A stretch of DNA of 64,000 nucleotides from assembly GCF_904848165.1 (NCBI RefSeq), contig NZ_LR884459.1, positions 2,418,001-2,482,000 on the forward strand, given 5' to 3'. Both the position numbers and the translations under genes were made by a program. Positions 1 through 9,289 of the stretch are shown here, in pieces (position 1 is the stretch's first letter; every line of letters starts with the position of its first letter). The stretch comes from Psychrobacter arenosus. Its GTDB lineage: Bacteria; Pseudomonadota; Gammaproteobacteria; Pseudomonadales; Moraxellaceae. Below the pieces are notes generated by a model, which saw only the letters and a program-made list of their open reading frames with translations, did not search any database and was not told the DNA's origin.

Positions 1-509
1 CCGCCCAATACGGCATAGAAGAAAACGACGACTGCAGCGATTAACAAGCCCGTGGTGTTTTCAACTTCTAAGAAGCGCGAGAAGGCTACTCCAGCCCCAG
101 TCATCTGCCCGATAACATAGGTGGTAGAAGCCAAAATCAAACAAACTACCGCCACTAGAGCCGCGGTTTTGGAATAGAAACGATCCCCGATAAAGGCAGG
201 AACGGTGAACTTACCAAATTTACGTAGGTAAGGCGCGAGTAGCATGGCTAATAGCACATAGCCCCCGGTCCAACCCATCAAATAACTGGAAGTGGCATAA
301 CCGCCAGCGGCCAAGATACCGGCCATAGAGATGAAAGACGCGGCACTCATCCAGTCCGCGCCCGTTGCCATACCGTTCAAAATAGGGTGTACGCCACCAC
401 CTGCTACATAAAATTCACTGGTCGAACCTGCGCGCGCCCAAATTGCAATCCCAAAATATAAGGCAAAAGATAAGCCCACAAAGATGATGTTAATCATAAA
501 TTGACTCAT
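1..509 (-). CDS. Sodium:solute symporter, large subunit (partial, C-terminus outside window)
   Basis: This is the N-terminal 169 codons of a solute:sodium symporter (SSS family), reading leftward off the window edge. It begins MSQFMINIIFVGLSFALYF and continues through hydrophobic helices with the typical SSS segments around AGGGVHPILNGMATGADW and SAASFISMAG. The start ATG lies 3 bases beyond the stop of the DUF4212 gene upstream, so the two are almost certainly co-translated. The pairing of a DUF4212 small subunit with an SSS protein is the known arrangement of the VC_2705-type symporters related to acetate/organic-acid permeases. The substrate cannot be told from this fragment. It would act in the inner membrane, importing a solute with sodium. 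Confidence 0.85.
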   Translation of the reverse strand, partial: MSQFMINIIFVGLSFALYFGIAIWARAGSTSEFYVAGGGVHPILNGMATGADWMSAASFISMAGILAAGGYATSSYLMGWTGGYVLLAMLLAPYLRKFGKFTVPAFIGDRFYSKTAALVAVVCLILASTTYVIGQMTGAGVAFSRFLEVENTTGLLIAAVVVFFYAVLG

Positions 510-512
510 GGG

Positions 513-773
513 CTACTCCTCGTCAAGGCCATATTTTTTATCTAGCTGGTTCATACGCCAGGAATAGAAAAAAATGATTATTATGAAGAAAATAATGGAA
601 CCTTGCTGAGCGAACCAAAAGCCTAAATCAGTACCACCAATGGTAATACCGGCTAATAGGGGTCTAAGCAAGATGCCAAAACCGTATGAGACGAGCGCCC
701 ATACAAAGAGGCAGCCGAAAATGAGCCGGACGTTGGCTTTCCAATAGCCAGATGGGTCGGTGTTATGATCCAT
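513..773 (-). CDS. DUF4212 small membrane subunit of sodium:solute symporter
   Basis: An 86-residue membrane protein with two predicted helices (about residues 15-37 and 52-70), beginning MDHNTDPSGYWKANVRLIF and ending in a charged tail. The family (DUF4212) is the small partner of VC_2705-type sodium:solute symporters, and the matching large subunit starts 3 bases after this stop codon. A strong ribosome binding site (AAGGAG on the minus strand, about positions 782-787) precedes the ATG. Its exact role is not established; it is thought to form part of the symporter complex. Confidence 0.85.
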   Translation of the reverse strand: MDHNTDPSGYWKANVRLIFGCLFVWALVSYGFGILLRPLLAGITIGGTDLGFWFAQQGSIIFFIIIIFFYSWRMNQLDKKYGLDEE

Positions 774-1883
774 AAGACAACTCCTTTTGTCTGATAAATA
801 AAAATGAGCCCTTTATACCCTAAAAATTTCAGTAATACAGTAAGCTCGAGACAGCTATATCAATAGCTTTACTACTTCTACTGGTTTAACGGCTAACCTC
901 TTCAACCCTCATAGAGTGAAATGTCGAAAAAGTTTTAAAACAGTAGGCAAAAAAAATACAAAAAATAAAAAGTGCACAAGATCATGAGCGCTGTTAATAA
1001 GACAGCACAGCTCTACAAAAGTTGCTTAAAAAAAGTAAAGGGTCGGGCGGTAGAAGGGAATAACATGACAACTCCTTTGTCAATTGTGGTCTCTTAGCAT
1101 CCTAGCTAGAGCCTGCACTGCCATAATACTTCACTATAAAATACTGACTTAATGGCTTATAAAAGCTCTTAGAGCGTCCTAAATTGTTATTAACAAACAA
1201 GGTATCTCTTTAGTCAATACAGTCACGCCGACCAGATTGCTTGGGCTTGACTTTAAGAAAAGTTACATCGAAATATCATTAGTGTTAACGCAGTGTATCA
1301 TTTTAGTCATAAAGTTTAGTATTTATCAATGAAATATTATTAGCGTTTACATTTTCCTGAGTGATTAAAAAAATTAGGAGCGATTAAACTATAGTTTAAG
1401 CGGTCAAATGTTGGTTTTCATGCGAAGCTTCGCTGATATCATTGTAAATCCTAGACTTTACTGACTTAGACTCATTAAAATCTCTACTTATAAATGCGAA
1501 TGATTATGCTAATACTAATACATTTAATAAGTAAAATTAAACAATATATGTGAATTATATATGTAATTATAACGATTAGAGTTAGTGTTTAAAGGTTACA
1601 AAGTCTTTTATCCCCTTGTAAACAGTTTGTCTAACTCTCCATTGCAATAAAACTTGGAATGAATAAATTTCTTGTTATCAAAGAGATAAAAAGTTATAAA
1701 GCTCGGTATAGGGCAACCTAGTGTATGGGCTGTATCTGATACAATGACTTTATAGCGTATTTTTATAGTGTAGATACCCTATCAAGTGAGAGTGTATAAA
1801 TAGGCTATTGAGGCCATTTATTTGATAAAAGTCCGGCTAGGCTTGGTCAGTATTTATATAACCGCTTTATAAAGGACAAACTT
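774..1883. other. Long divergent intergenic region
   Basis: About 1.1 kb of AT-rich sequence between the leftward symporter pair and the rightward AGCS symporter. It must hold both promoters. On the minus strand, positions 1013-1066 form a 17-codon open frame with a strong ribosome binding site whose context repeats that of the DUF4212 gene (see findings). No tRNA or other known RNA was recognised. Confidence 0.5.
1013..1066 (-). CDS. Possible 17-residue leader peptide or relic of a duplicated start region
   Basis: On the minus strand an ATG at 1066 opens an 18-codon frame (including stop) encoding MLFPSTARPFTFFKQLL. It is preceded by AAAGGAGTTGTC, nearly the same string as precedes the DUF4212 start (AAAAGGAGTTGTCTT). 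The frame is far too short for domain recognition. It may be a regulatory leader of the symporter operon, or simply what is left of a duplicated translation-start segment. Coding status is not shown. Confidence 0.25.
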   Translation of the reverse strand: MLFPSTARPFTFFKQLL

Positions 1884-3368
1884 ATGTTTGATTGGTTTAA
1901 TAGCTTTGTCAACTATGGCAACAGTGTCATTTGGGGTAGTGACGACTGGATTCTACTAAATAACCCTTGGCTCGGTATTTTAGTCTTCGTACTTATTGGG
2001 GCTGGGCTGTATTTCACTATCGCCACACGCTTTATCCAATTTCGTCATTTCGGTCACATGTGGAGCTTGCTACGCACCTCAGGGCAAGGCCGTAAAGATG
2101 GCGGTATTAGCTCTTTTGAGGCGTTGATGACCTCGTTGGCTGCGCGGGTAGGGACCGGTAACTTAGCCGGTGTCGCCATTGCTATCTATATTGGCGGACC
2201 GGGTGCGGTCTTTTGGATGTGGATGACCGCAATCGTTGGTATGTCGACCAGCTTTATTGAGTCCACGCTCGCGCAAGCCTATAAGGTGCCGCATACGGAT
2301 AATGTCTACCGTGGCGGACCGGCTTACTATATTCAGCGCGGCCTAGGCCAACGTTGGATGGCGATATTCTTTTCATTGTGTCTATTGGTCGCGTTTGGCT
2401 TAGCCTTTAATGGCGTTCAGTCCAATACGATCGCACAGGCGACCAACGAAGCTTTTGGTATTCCTACTTGGGTAACCGGTTTAGTGTTAGTGGTGTTAGT
2501 GACGCCCGTAGTCTTTGGTGGGTTGCGCTCAGTCGCTAGAGTAGCTGGTAAAGTCGTCCCCGTTATGGCGATTTTATATATTCTGTTGGCGCTGTTTATT
2601 ATTATCACTAATATTGGCCAATTTCCTGCAGCCATTGCGCATATTGTGAAATCAGCGTTTGGTCTTGAACAAGCGGCAGGTGGCGTATTGGGCTATGGTA
2701 TTGCGCAAGCTATGATCAATGGTATCAAGCGCGGTCTATTTTCCAACGAAGCCGGTATGGGCTCAGCGCCAAACGCAGCGGCTACCGCAAAAAGTCATCC
2801 TGATCATCCTGCAGTACAAGGTTTTATGCAGATGTTGGGCGTCTTTATAGATACGCTGGTCATTTGTACCGCTACCGCTTCTATCATCATTCTATCGGGT
2901 GTGGTCAATCCTGCAGTAGAGCAAGAAGGCATTCAGTTAACGCAATTGGCGTTATCGCAGTTTGTGGGCGATTGGGGTATTATTTTCGTCGCGATTGCTA
3001 TTTTCTTTTTCTCATTCACCTCTATTATCGCCAACTACAGCTACGGTGAGTCCAACCTAGAGTTTATCTCAGGCGATAAAAATGCCAAAATCTCTATTAT
3101 GGTATTTAGATTCTTGGTCTTAGGCATGGTGTTTGTTGGGTCTATTGCTAGCCTACCGGCTATTTGGAACTTCGCCGATCTGTCGATGGGTCTGATGGCC
3201 ATCACTAACTTGGTCGCTATCGTTCTACTCTCTCCCGTAGCTTTCCGTATCTTAAAAGATTACGAGCGCCAGGTGAAAGAAGGTAAAACTCCCGAGCAAA
3301 TCAAGTTTGATCCGGATCAGTTTGTAAAACTAAAAGATGAGGCCAACCGCGATGCTTGGAGTGACTAA
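1884..3368 (+). CDS. AGCS-family sodium:alanine/glycine symporter
   Basis: A 494-residue polytopic inner-membrane protein of the alanine or glycine:cation symporter family (AlsT/DagA/AgcS type), which imports small neutral amino acids with sodium. Family marks include the region TSLAARVGTGNLAGVAIAI near residue 85, GGPGAVFWMW, the YRGGPAYYIQRGLG stretch near residue 143, and KRGLFSNEAGMGSAPNAAA near residue 283. About ten or eleven hydrophobic helices are visible, and the length is normal for the family. The start follows AAAGGA at good spacing. It is transcribed alone and followed by a strong hairpin terminator. The precise substrate is not readable from sequence. Confidence 0.92.
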   Translation: MFDWFNSFVNYGNSVIWGSDDWILLNNPWLGILVFVLIGAGLYFTIATRFIQFRHFGHMWSLLRTSGQGRKDGGISSFEALMTSLAARVGTGNLAGVAIAIYIGGPGAVFWMWMTAIVGMSTSFIESTLAQAYKVPHTDNVYRGGPAYYIQRGLGQRWMAIFFSLCLLVAFGLAFNGVQSNTIAQATNEAFGIPTWVTGLVLVVLVTPVVFGGLRSVARVAGKVVPVMAILYILLALFIIITNIGQFPAAIAHIVKSAFGLEQAAGGVLGYGIAQAMINGIKRGLFSNEAGMGSAPNAAATAKSHPDHPAVQGFMQMLGVFIDTLVICTATASIIILSGVVNPAVEQEGIQLTQLALSQFVGDWGIIFVAIAIFFFSFTSIIANYSYGESNLEFISGDKNAKISIMVFRFLVLGMVFVGSIASLPAIWNFADLSMGLMAITNLVAIVLLSPVAFRILKDYERQVKEGKTPEQIKFDPDQFVKLKDEANRDAWSD

Positions 3369-3428
3369 TTTTTAAGCTAAAATGAGTTACTAAGCTAAAA
3401 TTGGTGACTAAGCACAACGAAGTGCTAT

Positions 3429-3463
3429 AAAAAAACCCCGCTCAATTATGAACGGGGTTTTTT
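3429..3463. terminator. Bidirectional rho-independent terminator
   Basis: The inverted repeat AAAAAACCCCG...CGGGGTTTTTT with a 12-base loop has an A-run on one side and a T-run on the other. It lies between the converging AGCS symporter and ETF-QO genes and can serve both. Confidence 0.9.
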
Positions 3464-3512
3464 ATTGCTAGGCAGTCACTGATTAAAGACAATGACCAGT
3501 TAACAGCAGCGG

Positions 3513-5363
3513 TTACATATTAGGATAGTTTGGACCACCGCCGCCTTCTGGCGATACCCAAGTGATGTTCTGGGCAGGGTCTTTAATATCACAAGTCTTA
3601 CAATGGACACAGTTTTGCGAGTTAATGACAAACTTCGCGCCTTCAGCATCGCGGACCACTTCATAAACACCGGCTGGGCAATAAAGACGCGCAGGCTCAG
3701 CATAAAGTGGTAAGTTAATCTGAATAGGCACAGTAGGGTCAGTTAGCTTTAGATGGCAAGGCTGATTTTCAGCATGGTTCGTATTCGAGACGAACACTGA
3801 AGACAGCTTGTCAAAGGTCAGTTTACCGTCTGGCTTTGGATAATCAGGTTGATAAGCATGCGCGGCACGCTCTAACTGATCAAAGTCAGGTTGGTTATCA
3901 TGCAGCGTCAAAGGCATTTTACCGCCAAGCAAGTTATGCTCGATAAAGGTAAATGCGCCGCCCATGAACAGCCCCATACGGTGGATGGCTGGCGAGAAGT
4001 TACGTGACTCATAGTTGTCTTCATACAACCAAGAGTTTTTATAACTGGTCGCATATTCCACCACTTCGTCATGCTCACGGCCAGCTTGTACAGCAGCGTA
4101 GATAGCTTCCGCAGCCAGCATGCCCGACTTCATAGAAGTGTGCGTGCCTTTAATCTTCGCAGGGTTCAAGAAACCTGCGTCATCACCCACCAAGACGCCG
4201 CCTGGGAAAGTGAATTTCGGTAGCGAGTTTAGACCACCTTTGGTCAAAGCACGCGCTCCGTAAGACAAACGCTTACCGCCTTCTAAGACCGCTTTAATGA
4301 CCGGATGCGTTTTCAGACGCTGCATCTCATCAAATGGCGATACGTATGGGTTGTGGTAAGACAAATCTAGTACTAAACCAAAGCTGACTTGGTTGTTTTC
4401 GTCTTGATATAACCACCAACCGCCGGTAGAGCCGGTCTCAGTCAATGGCCAACCTAGACCATGCATGACGACGCCTTGCTCATGTTTGGCAGGGTCTACT
4501 TCCCATAATTCTTTAAGACCAATGCCGTAATGCTGCGGGTCAGAATCTTTATCTAGGGCAAAGCGGCTGATAAGACGCTTGCCTAAATGACCACGGCAGC
4601 CTTCAGCAAAGATGGTGTATTTAGCCAGTAGCTCGTAGCCTGGCTCATAGCTAGACTTTTCTGAACCGTCTTCTGCCACGCCCATATCACCAGTCAATAC
4701 GCCTTTGACAGAGCCATCGCTGTTATACAAAATGTCAGAAGCAGGGAAGCCTGGGAACATCATGACTTCTAGCTCTTCAGCTTGCTCAGCCATCCAGCGT
4801 ACGACGTTGCCTAATGAGACAATATAGTTGCCATCATTGTGCATTGGTGCAGGGACTAGCGAATCAGGCACTTTCATCGAGCGGGTAGCCGAGTTTAGGT
4901 AATACACTCTATCTTCTACCGCAGGCACGTTGAGCGGGGCGCCTTTTTCTTTCCAATCAGGGATCAGTTCGTCTAAAGCGCGGGTTTCGATGACGGCACC
5001 AGATAGCGTATGGGCACCGAATTCCGAGCCTTTTTCGACGACACAAACCATAAACTCGTCTTGGCCGGCAGCGATAGCTAGTTGGCGCAAACGAATAGCA
5101 GCGGCTAGCCCAGAAGGACCGCCGCCCACGATGATGACATCAAACTCCATCGATTCACGTTCGACTTCAGGCTCGGGCTCTTGTGCTGGCTCGATAGCGG
5201 CATCTGCTGCCGTAGTGACTTCTTCAGACTCAGGCGCGGTTACAGGGGTTTCTGTTGCCACCGTTTCGTCTAGTGCCACGGTTTCTGCTGCCTGCGAGTT
5301 CTCCACAGGAGTATCGACTGTGGGGGTCTTGTTGATCGACTCGTTGGTATCTTGCTCTTGCAT
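3513..5363 (-). CDS. Electron transfer flavoprotein-ubiquinone oxidoreductase (ETF-QO)
   Basis: A 616-residue membrane-associated flavoprotein that passes electrons from reduced ETF to ubiquinone, linking fatty-acid and amino-acid oxidation to respiration. The FAD-binding motif DVIIVGGGPSGLAAA begins at about residue 75. The C-terminal 4Fe-4S domain carries NCVHCKTCDIKDP, followed by the typical GGGGPNYPNM end. Residues 1-71 are an acidic Glu/Thr/Ala/Pro-rich extension that the family normally lacks (usual length near 550). The annotated ATG follows AGGAG at ideal spacing, whereas the internal Met72 has no ribosome binding site, so the extension is probably translated. It fits with the fadBA operon elsewhere in this window. 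Confidence 0.95.
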   Translation of the reverse strand: MQEQDTNESINKTPTVDTPVENSQAAETVALDETVATETPVTAPESEEVTTAADAAIEPAQEPEPEVERESMEFDVIIVGGGPSGLAAAIRLRQLAIAAGQDEFMVCVVEKGSEFGAHTLSGAVIETRALDELIPDWKEKGAPLNVPAVEDRVYYLNSATRSMKVPDSLVPAPMHNDGNYIVSLGNVVRWMAEQAEELEVMMFPGFPASDILYNSDGSVKGVLTGDMGVAEDGSEKSSYEPGYELLAKYTIFAEGCRGHLGKRLISRFALDKDSDPQHYGIGLKELWEVDPAKHEQGVVMHGLGWPLTETGSTGGWWLYQDENNQVSFGLVLDLSYHNPYVSPFDEMQRLKTHPVIKAVLEGGKRLSYGARALTKGGLNSLPKFTFPGGVLVGDDAGFLNPAKIKGTHTSMKSGMLAAEAIYAAVQAGREHDEVVEYATSYKNSWLYEDNYESRNFSPAIHRMGLFMGGAFTFIEHNLLGGKMPLTLHDNQPDFDQLERAAHAYQPDYPKPDGKLTFDKLSSVFVSNTNHAENQPCHLKLTDPTVPIQINLPLYAEPARLYCPAGVYEVVRDAEGAKFVINSQNCVHCKTCDIKDPAQNITWVSPEGGGGPNYPNM

Positions 5364-5984
5364 AAAGACTCCTAAACTTTTGGTGGCTTATAGGGTTGCT
5401 GCCAAGGGTGCTCAATGGACTGAATAGTGCTCGTTAAGACTAAACTGACTCCGGGACGCAAAGGTTCACCAACCGGGCTCACTAAGCCAAGCTAATTTGT
5501 ACATTATCGTTGTATTGTAGGGTACGGCTGCGCCGGTTGCTAGTATAATAGCTCTGCGCAAGCAAACCTGCCTAATGACAGTGCCCGCCACTATCGCAAG
5601 GACCCTCGTAATAACTATAATGACAAATATACTGGGACCGCCTACTTATTCTAATAAGACAGTGAGTTTGCACATTGTAGATTAGCAAACGGTTCTCTTA
5701 AAAGGCAGGCCTTTTCAGAATAAGCAACGGCCGTCAGGGTGATAAAAATCACGGCGAAAAAAAACGTTACTCATTATAAAAGAAAAGTCCTACAAACACG
5801 ATACGATTTTGTCATTAACAGTGCTAAGGTAATTGGCAGCATCCGTATTTATATCAGGGTATTGTTTGCAAATATCGGTTTATATCTTGTTTATAAATGC
5901 TGTAAATACCATAAGGATAGGGCATGGCTTATCGCTAAAGGGATTAACAGCCGGCTGACCTTCTTCACGAATAGGATTAAAGTT
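5364..5984. other. Intergenic region between ETF-QO and the DUF1285 gene
   Basis: About 620 bases separate these divergent genes. The frame of the downstream gene is open back to 5739, but that stretch looks non-coding (Lys/Ile/Tyr-rich translation, no ribosome binding site), so it is left in the spacer. A TATAAT lies at 5544-5549 without a clear -35 partner. Nothing else was recognised. Confidence 0.4.
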
Positions 5985-6650
5985 ATGACAGATTCGACCA
6001 TAAAAAATAGTGATAATAATATAGAAAACAATAACTTAAATTCTATTGATGGTTTAAGCCAATACCTAAAAAGCCAAGCAGGCAGTCGCGAAGGGCGAGC
6101 CATTCCTCCTTTAGATAAATGGCATCCGACCAATATAGATGCTATCGATATAGTTATTAAAGCCAATGGCGACTGGTGGCACGAAAGCACGCTGATGACT
6201 AGACAGTCATTGGTGAGCTTATTTGCTAGTATTCTGTGGACAGAAAAGAACAGTGCAGGGGAGTCCGAGTATTATTTGAAAACACCCGTACAAATGCTGC
6301 GAATTACTGTAGAAGATGCCCCTTTATTAATTAATGATGTGGGAGTGGTGGTAGAAGAGGGGGTAAATTGGTTGGAATTTACTACCACTACAGGGGATGT
6401 GGTGCGGTTGGATAAAGCGCATACTATTACCCTAACAGAATATCAGCCCGAGCAGAGTCTTACAGACAAAGCTCAAGTGCGACCTTATATGCCGGTTAGA
6501 AACGGGCTCAACGCTTTAATTGGTCGTAATGCCTTTTATCATCTAACTGAATTGGGCGAGTTATCTGAACAGGCTGGTGAGACTGTTTTAACCCTGCAAA
6601 GCGGCGGGGAGACTTATACGGTTTCAGTGCCTAGTCATTCTGCTGATTAA
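5985..6650 (+). CDS. DUF1285 domain protein
   Basis: A 221-residue soluble protein starting MTDSTIKNSDNN. The core (about residues 45-215) carries marks of the DUF1285 family: the PPLDKWHP motif, GDWWHESTLMTR, the repeated small beta-rich segments and the C-terminal RNAFYHLTELGE. Structures of the family show a small all-beta fold, but no biochemical function is assigned. I chose ATG 5985 rather than the upstream in-frame start at 5739 because the family begins close to this point and the preceding 82 codons have unusual, spacer-like composition. The first 35 residues are Asn/Asp-rich and variable. It stands alone, 107 bases before murI. Confidence 0.8.
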   Translation: MTDSTIKNSDNNIENNNLNSIDGLSQYLKSQAGSREGRAIPPLDKWHPTNIDAIDIVIKANGDWWHESTLMTRQSLVSLFASILWTEKNSAGESEYYLKTPVQMLRITVEDAPLLINDVGVVVEEGVNWLEFTTTTGDVVRLDKAHTITLTEYQPEQSLTDKAQVRPYMPVRNGLNALIGRNAFYHLTELGELSEQAGETVLTLQSGGETYTVSVPSHSAD

Positions 6651-6757
6651 GGGCGTTATTAGGGGTTCTTGCCATGGCTATCGCGATAGCTGAAATAAGC
6701 CATTGCGATAGCTAAAATTATTTAGTTAAAAGTGATATCTAGAAGGATTTTGCCCGT

Positions 6758-7633
6758 GTGTTCGTTGTGAAAACTCAGTCTACTCCTCCTTTGACGGCAC
6801 CTATTGGCCTGTTCGATTCTGGCATCGGTGGGCTGTCTGTTTATCTGCATTTAGCGCAGCAGTTGCCGCACGAGCACTATATTTATTATGCGGATACGCA
6901 AAATGTGCCCTATGGCACTCGCAGTAGCGAAGAAATCTATCGGTTTACTTTGCGAGCGGTGGCATGGTTGTATCAGCAAGGTTGTAAACTGATTGTCATA
7001 GCCTGCAACAGTGCCTCAGCGCATGCTTTAGAAGCCGCGCGCGAGCTCTATCCTGATGTCCCTATCGTGGGTTTAGTACCGGCGCTTAAGCCTGCGGTTT
7101 TAGCCACTCAAAGTAAGCATGTAGCCGTTTTAGCAACGCAAGCCACGCTCAATGGCAAATTGTTAAATCAAGTCATTACGGATATTGCGGAGCCGGCTAA
7201 TACGGTAGTAACCAAGTGCTTTGATTCGCAATTGGTGCCTTGGATTGAGGCGGGCATGCCACCACACCATGAGACTGCCTACAGTCTTAGTGAAAAAATG
7301 CGCCACTTTCATCAACTTGGCGTGGATCATTTGGTATTGGGCTGCACGCATTATCCCTTTTTTAAACCTTTGCTCGAAACCCAAATAGCCCGTGAGCAGC
7401 TTAATATCACAGTGGTGGACTCTGGTGCGGCTATTGCCTCGCGGGTGCAGCAGCTGCTAGGTATCAAGCAGGCGACTTCGACGCACACTGTTGACTATAG
7501 TCAGCAGCACCCTACGCCAAAATTAAAATTCTATGCCAGTCAATATGATGCGAGTTTAGGAGCTTTGGTGCAGACCTTAGTTCAGCACCCAGTAGAGTTG
7601 CTAAATGAAACTTTAAGTCAGGATACTGCTTAG
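6758..7633 (+). CDS. murI: Glutamate racemase
   Basis: A cytoplasmic enzyme converting L- to D-glutamate for peptidoglycan precursors. The N-terminal motif LFDSGIGGLSV (about residues 18-28) and the two catalytic cysteines are present: Cys83 in IACNSASAHA and Cys196 in LGCTHYPF. The length of 291 residues is slightly above the usual 265-285 because of a short N-terminal tail. The start is a GTG with AAGGA about ten bases upstream. It is probably monocistronic, since a 475-base spacer follows. Confidence 0.95.
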   Translation: MFVVKTQSTPPLTAPIGLFDSGIGGLSVYLHLAQQLPHEHYIYYADTQNVPYGTRSSEEIYRFTLRAVAWLYQQGCKLIVIACNSASAHALEAARELYPDVPIVGLVPALKPAVLATQSKHVAVLATQATLNGKLLNQVITDIAEPANTVVTKCFDSQLVPWIEAGMPPHHETAYSLSEKMRHFHQLGVDHLVLGCTHYPFFKPLLETQIAREQLNITVVDSGAAIASRVQQLLGIKQATSTHTVDYSQQHPTPKLKFYASQYDASLGALVQTLVQHPVELLNETLSQDTA

Positions 7634-8108
7634 GTTTTGTACTAACGCCGAGACGTTACCGGCCTATCTCTCTGGCAATCTTCCCGTGTGTTAATTGTCT
7701 TACACTGCCGTACAAACGTCTATTTTAGCCTTTCATACCTGCTGGCAAATTCACTCCCCTAATCTCATGATAAAATTTATGGGCTAGCAGTCAATAAGTG
7801 ACAGGTGTACACTCTTAACCTTGAGGGCGAGCTAGCCTATTTTGCCATTCCTAATATCTTTTAAAATTTTTAACCTGAATAAACCGCCAACCAATGGCTA
7901 TGCTTACTCGATTAGTAAGGCATTGCTACGGTAATACTGTTAGAGTATTTTCATTAACTTATAGCCATACTTATATTGCCAAGTCCTAGCATAATACCTA
8001 AAGCAAAGTATAATGTTTTCCTTAGGGTAGCTGACTATCGTTAGGCAGATTAGCCGGTTTGAAAAGCGCAACTTACTATTACATGATTACTATAGGGTAG
8101 AGGTCACA
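7634..8108. other. Intergenic region after murI
   Basis: About 475 bases with no convincing coding frame, no strong terminator hairpin and no recognised RNA. It presumably carries the promoter of the DUF4062-like gene. Confidence 0.4.
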
Positions 8109-9101
8109 GTGCTGAATCATCGCCATCATATTCACGTCGCTTGTACTCCAGATGCAGCCCCTGAGGTGCTCGACAATTTAGCTTTGTTCTTTAACCAACA
8201 AGCATTTTTGACCTATGATTTATTCAGCCGCCACCCACAAACTGCCAGCTATAGTCATCGCTGTATTGAAAAAAGTGACTATGTCCTATTACTCATTACG
8301 GACAGTTATGGTGAGCTTAACAATACAGGGGTCAGCCAACTGCATCTGAGTTATGCTTATGCCCGCACTAAAAGAAAACCTCTGTTAGTGTTAATCAAAG
8401 TACAGCCGCAATCCTTTGTAGTACCGCAAAAACTCAGTGATTTTATTAAATTAGTCTCCCAACATGCGACCTATATTCGTTATTTTGATACGCAAACCGA
8501 TTTGTCAGCCCTGTTAGCCAAAGCTTATTCTGACCTTAAAATGAACTTTCCTAGTGTCGGTTGGCGACGTGGGGATAGTAATGAGGAAGGAGAGCTTACA
8601 CCGAATAGCTTGCCTAAGAGTAATACCAGCTCGTTACCGCCACCAAGACCCAAAGCAACTGAAGCTCCTAAAGCACCGGCGCCTATTCCTGTGAGCGAAG
8701 AGATAGAGATTGAGTTAGATAAAGCTATTACCTTACAGTATACGGCGCATGCTTATGCTGAGGGCAATCTAAGTGAAGTGAAAATGGTAGCTTATGTGCG
8801 TTGGTATACCATCTTGGAGGCGCTATTAAACACCCCTATGCCGTTTAGTCGCTATAGCTTACACCGTTGTTTAAATAGTATTGTTTCGCAGACAGCTGAG
8901 CAAGGCATCAAGGACAGTATGCCGCAAGTGCATGCCGTATCGCGCTGTCAGGTGATTGCCGCTGATTTAGAAAAAGTACAAAAAACCTTACTTTATGCCA
9001 ATTTAATCACTATGTTGCCAACGAGTATGCGCCAGTTTCGTGAGATGTGGGAAATGACGGATAAAGCCAAAGCATTGATGCAGCAGAAGAAGATAATATA
9101 G
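8109..9101 (+). CDS. DUF4062-like (TIR/flavodoxin-like fold) protein of unknown function
   Basis: A 330-residue soluble protein beginning with GTG after AGAGG. Residues about 6-100 resemble the DUF4062 domain. They show an initial beta strand (HIHVACT), a helix, LFSRHP at the position of the usual 'ElFpa' element, then CIEKSDYVLLLITDSYGE, and AYARTKRKPLLVLI at the end. DUF4062 domains are found in STAND-type and other signalling proteins, often at the N-terminus. A Pro/Ser-rich linker (about 160-195) leads to a mostly helical C-terminal domain (about 200-330) that I do not recognise. There is no P-loop or obvious nuclease motif. It stands alone, so context gives no role. Defence or signalling is speculation. 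Confidence 0.6.
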   Translation: MLNHRHHIHVACTPDAAPEVLDNLALFFNQQAFLTYDLFSRHPQTASYSHRCIEKSDYVLLLITDSYGELNNTGVSQLHLSYAYARTKRKPLLVLIKVQPQSFVVPQKLSDFIKLVSQHATYIRYFDTQTDLSALLAKAYSDLKMNFPSVGWRRGDSNEEGELTPNSLPKSNTSSLPPPRPKATEAPKAPAPIPVSEEIEIELDKAITLQYTAHAYAEGNLSEVKMVAYVRWYTILEALLNTPMPFSRYSLHRCLNSIVSQTAEQGIKDSMPQVHAVSRCQVIAADLEKVQKTLLYANLITMLPTSMRQFREMWEMTDKAKALMQQKKII

Positions 9102-9289
9102 AGCAATAGACTAGTAGTAGAGTAATAATTCGTAGCATAACTAGGGTTTATTGCTTGGTCTATAAAACGATTCTTACAAATTTACCTTTGAGTCATGGCG
9201 TCATATTTGTTTCACTATAAGGTATCAAAAAAACAGTTATTTTGTATTAATTGACCTTATATTACCGTCACGACATTAAGGAGTTTGTC

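Noticed and set aside
4930..5427. 165-codon plus-strand open frame inside ETF-QO
   Set aside because: Ser/Ala-rich shadow of the acidic, Thr/Ala-rich N-terminus of ETF-QO on the opposite strand; no ribosome binding site and no family resemblance.
5739..5984. 82-codon upstream extension of the DUF1285 gene
   Set aside because: In frame but Lys/Ile/Tyr-rich like spacer, with no ribosome binding site; the family starts near 5985.
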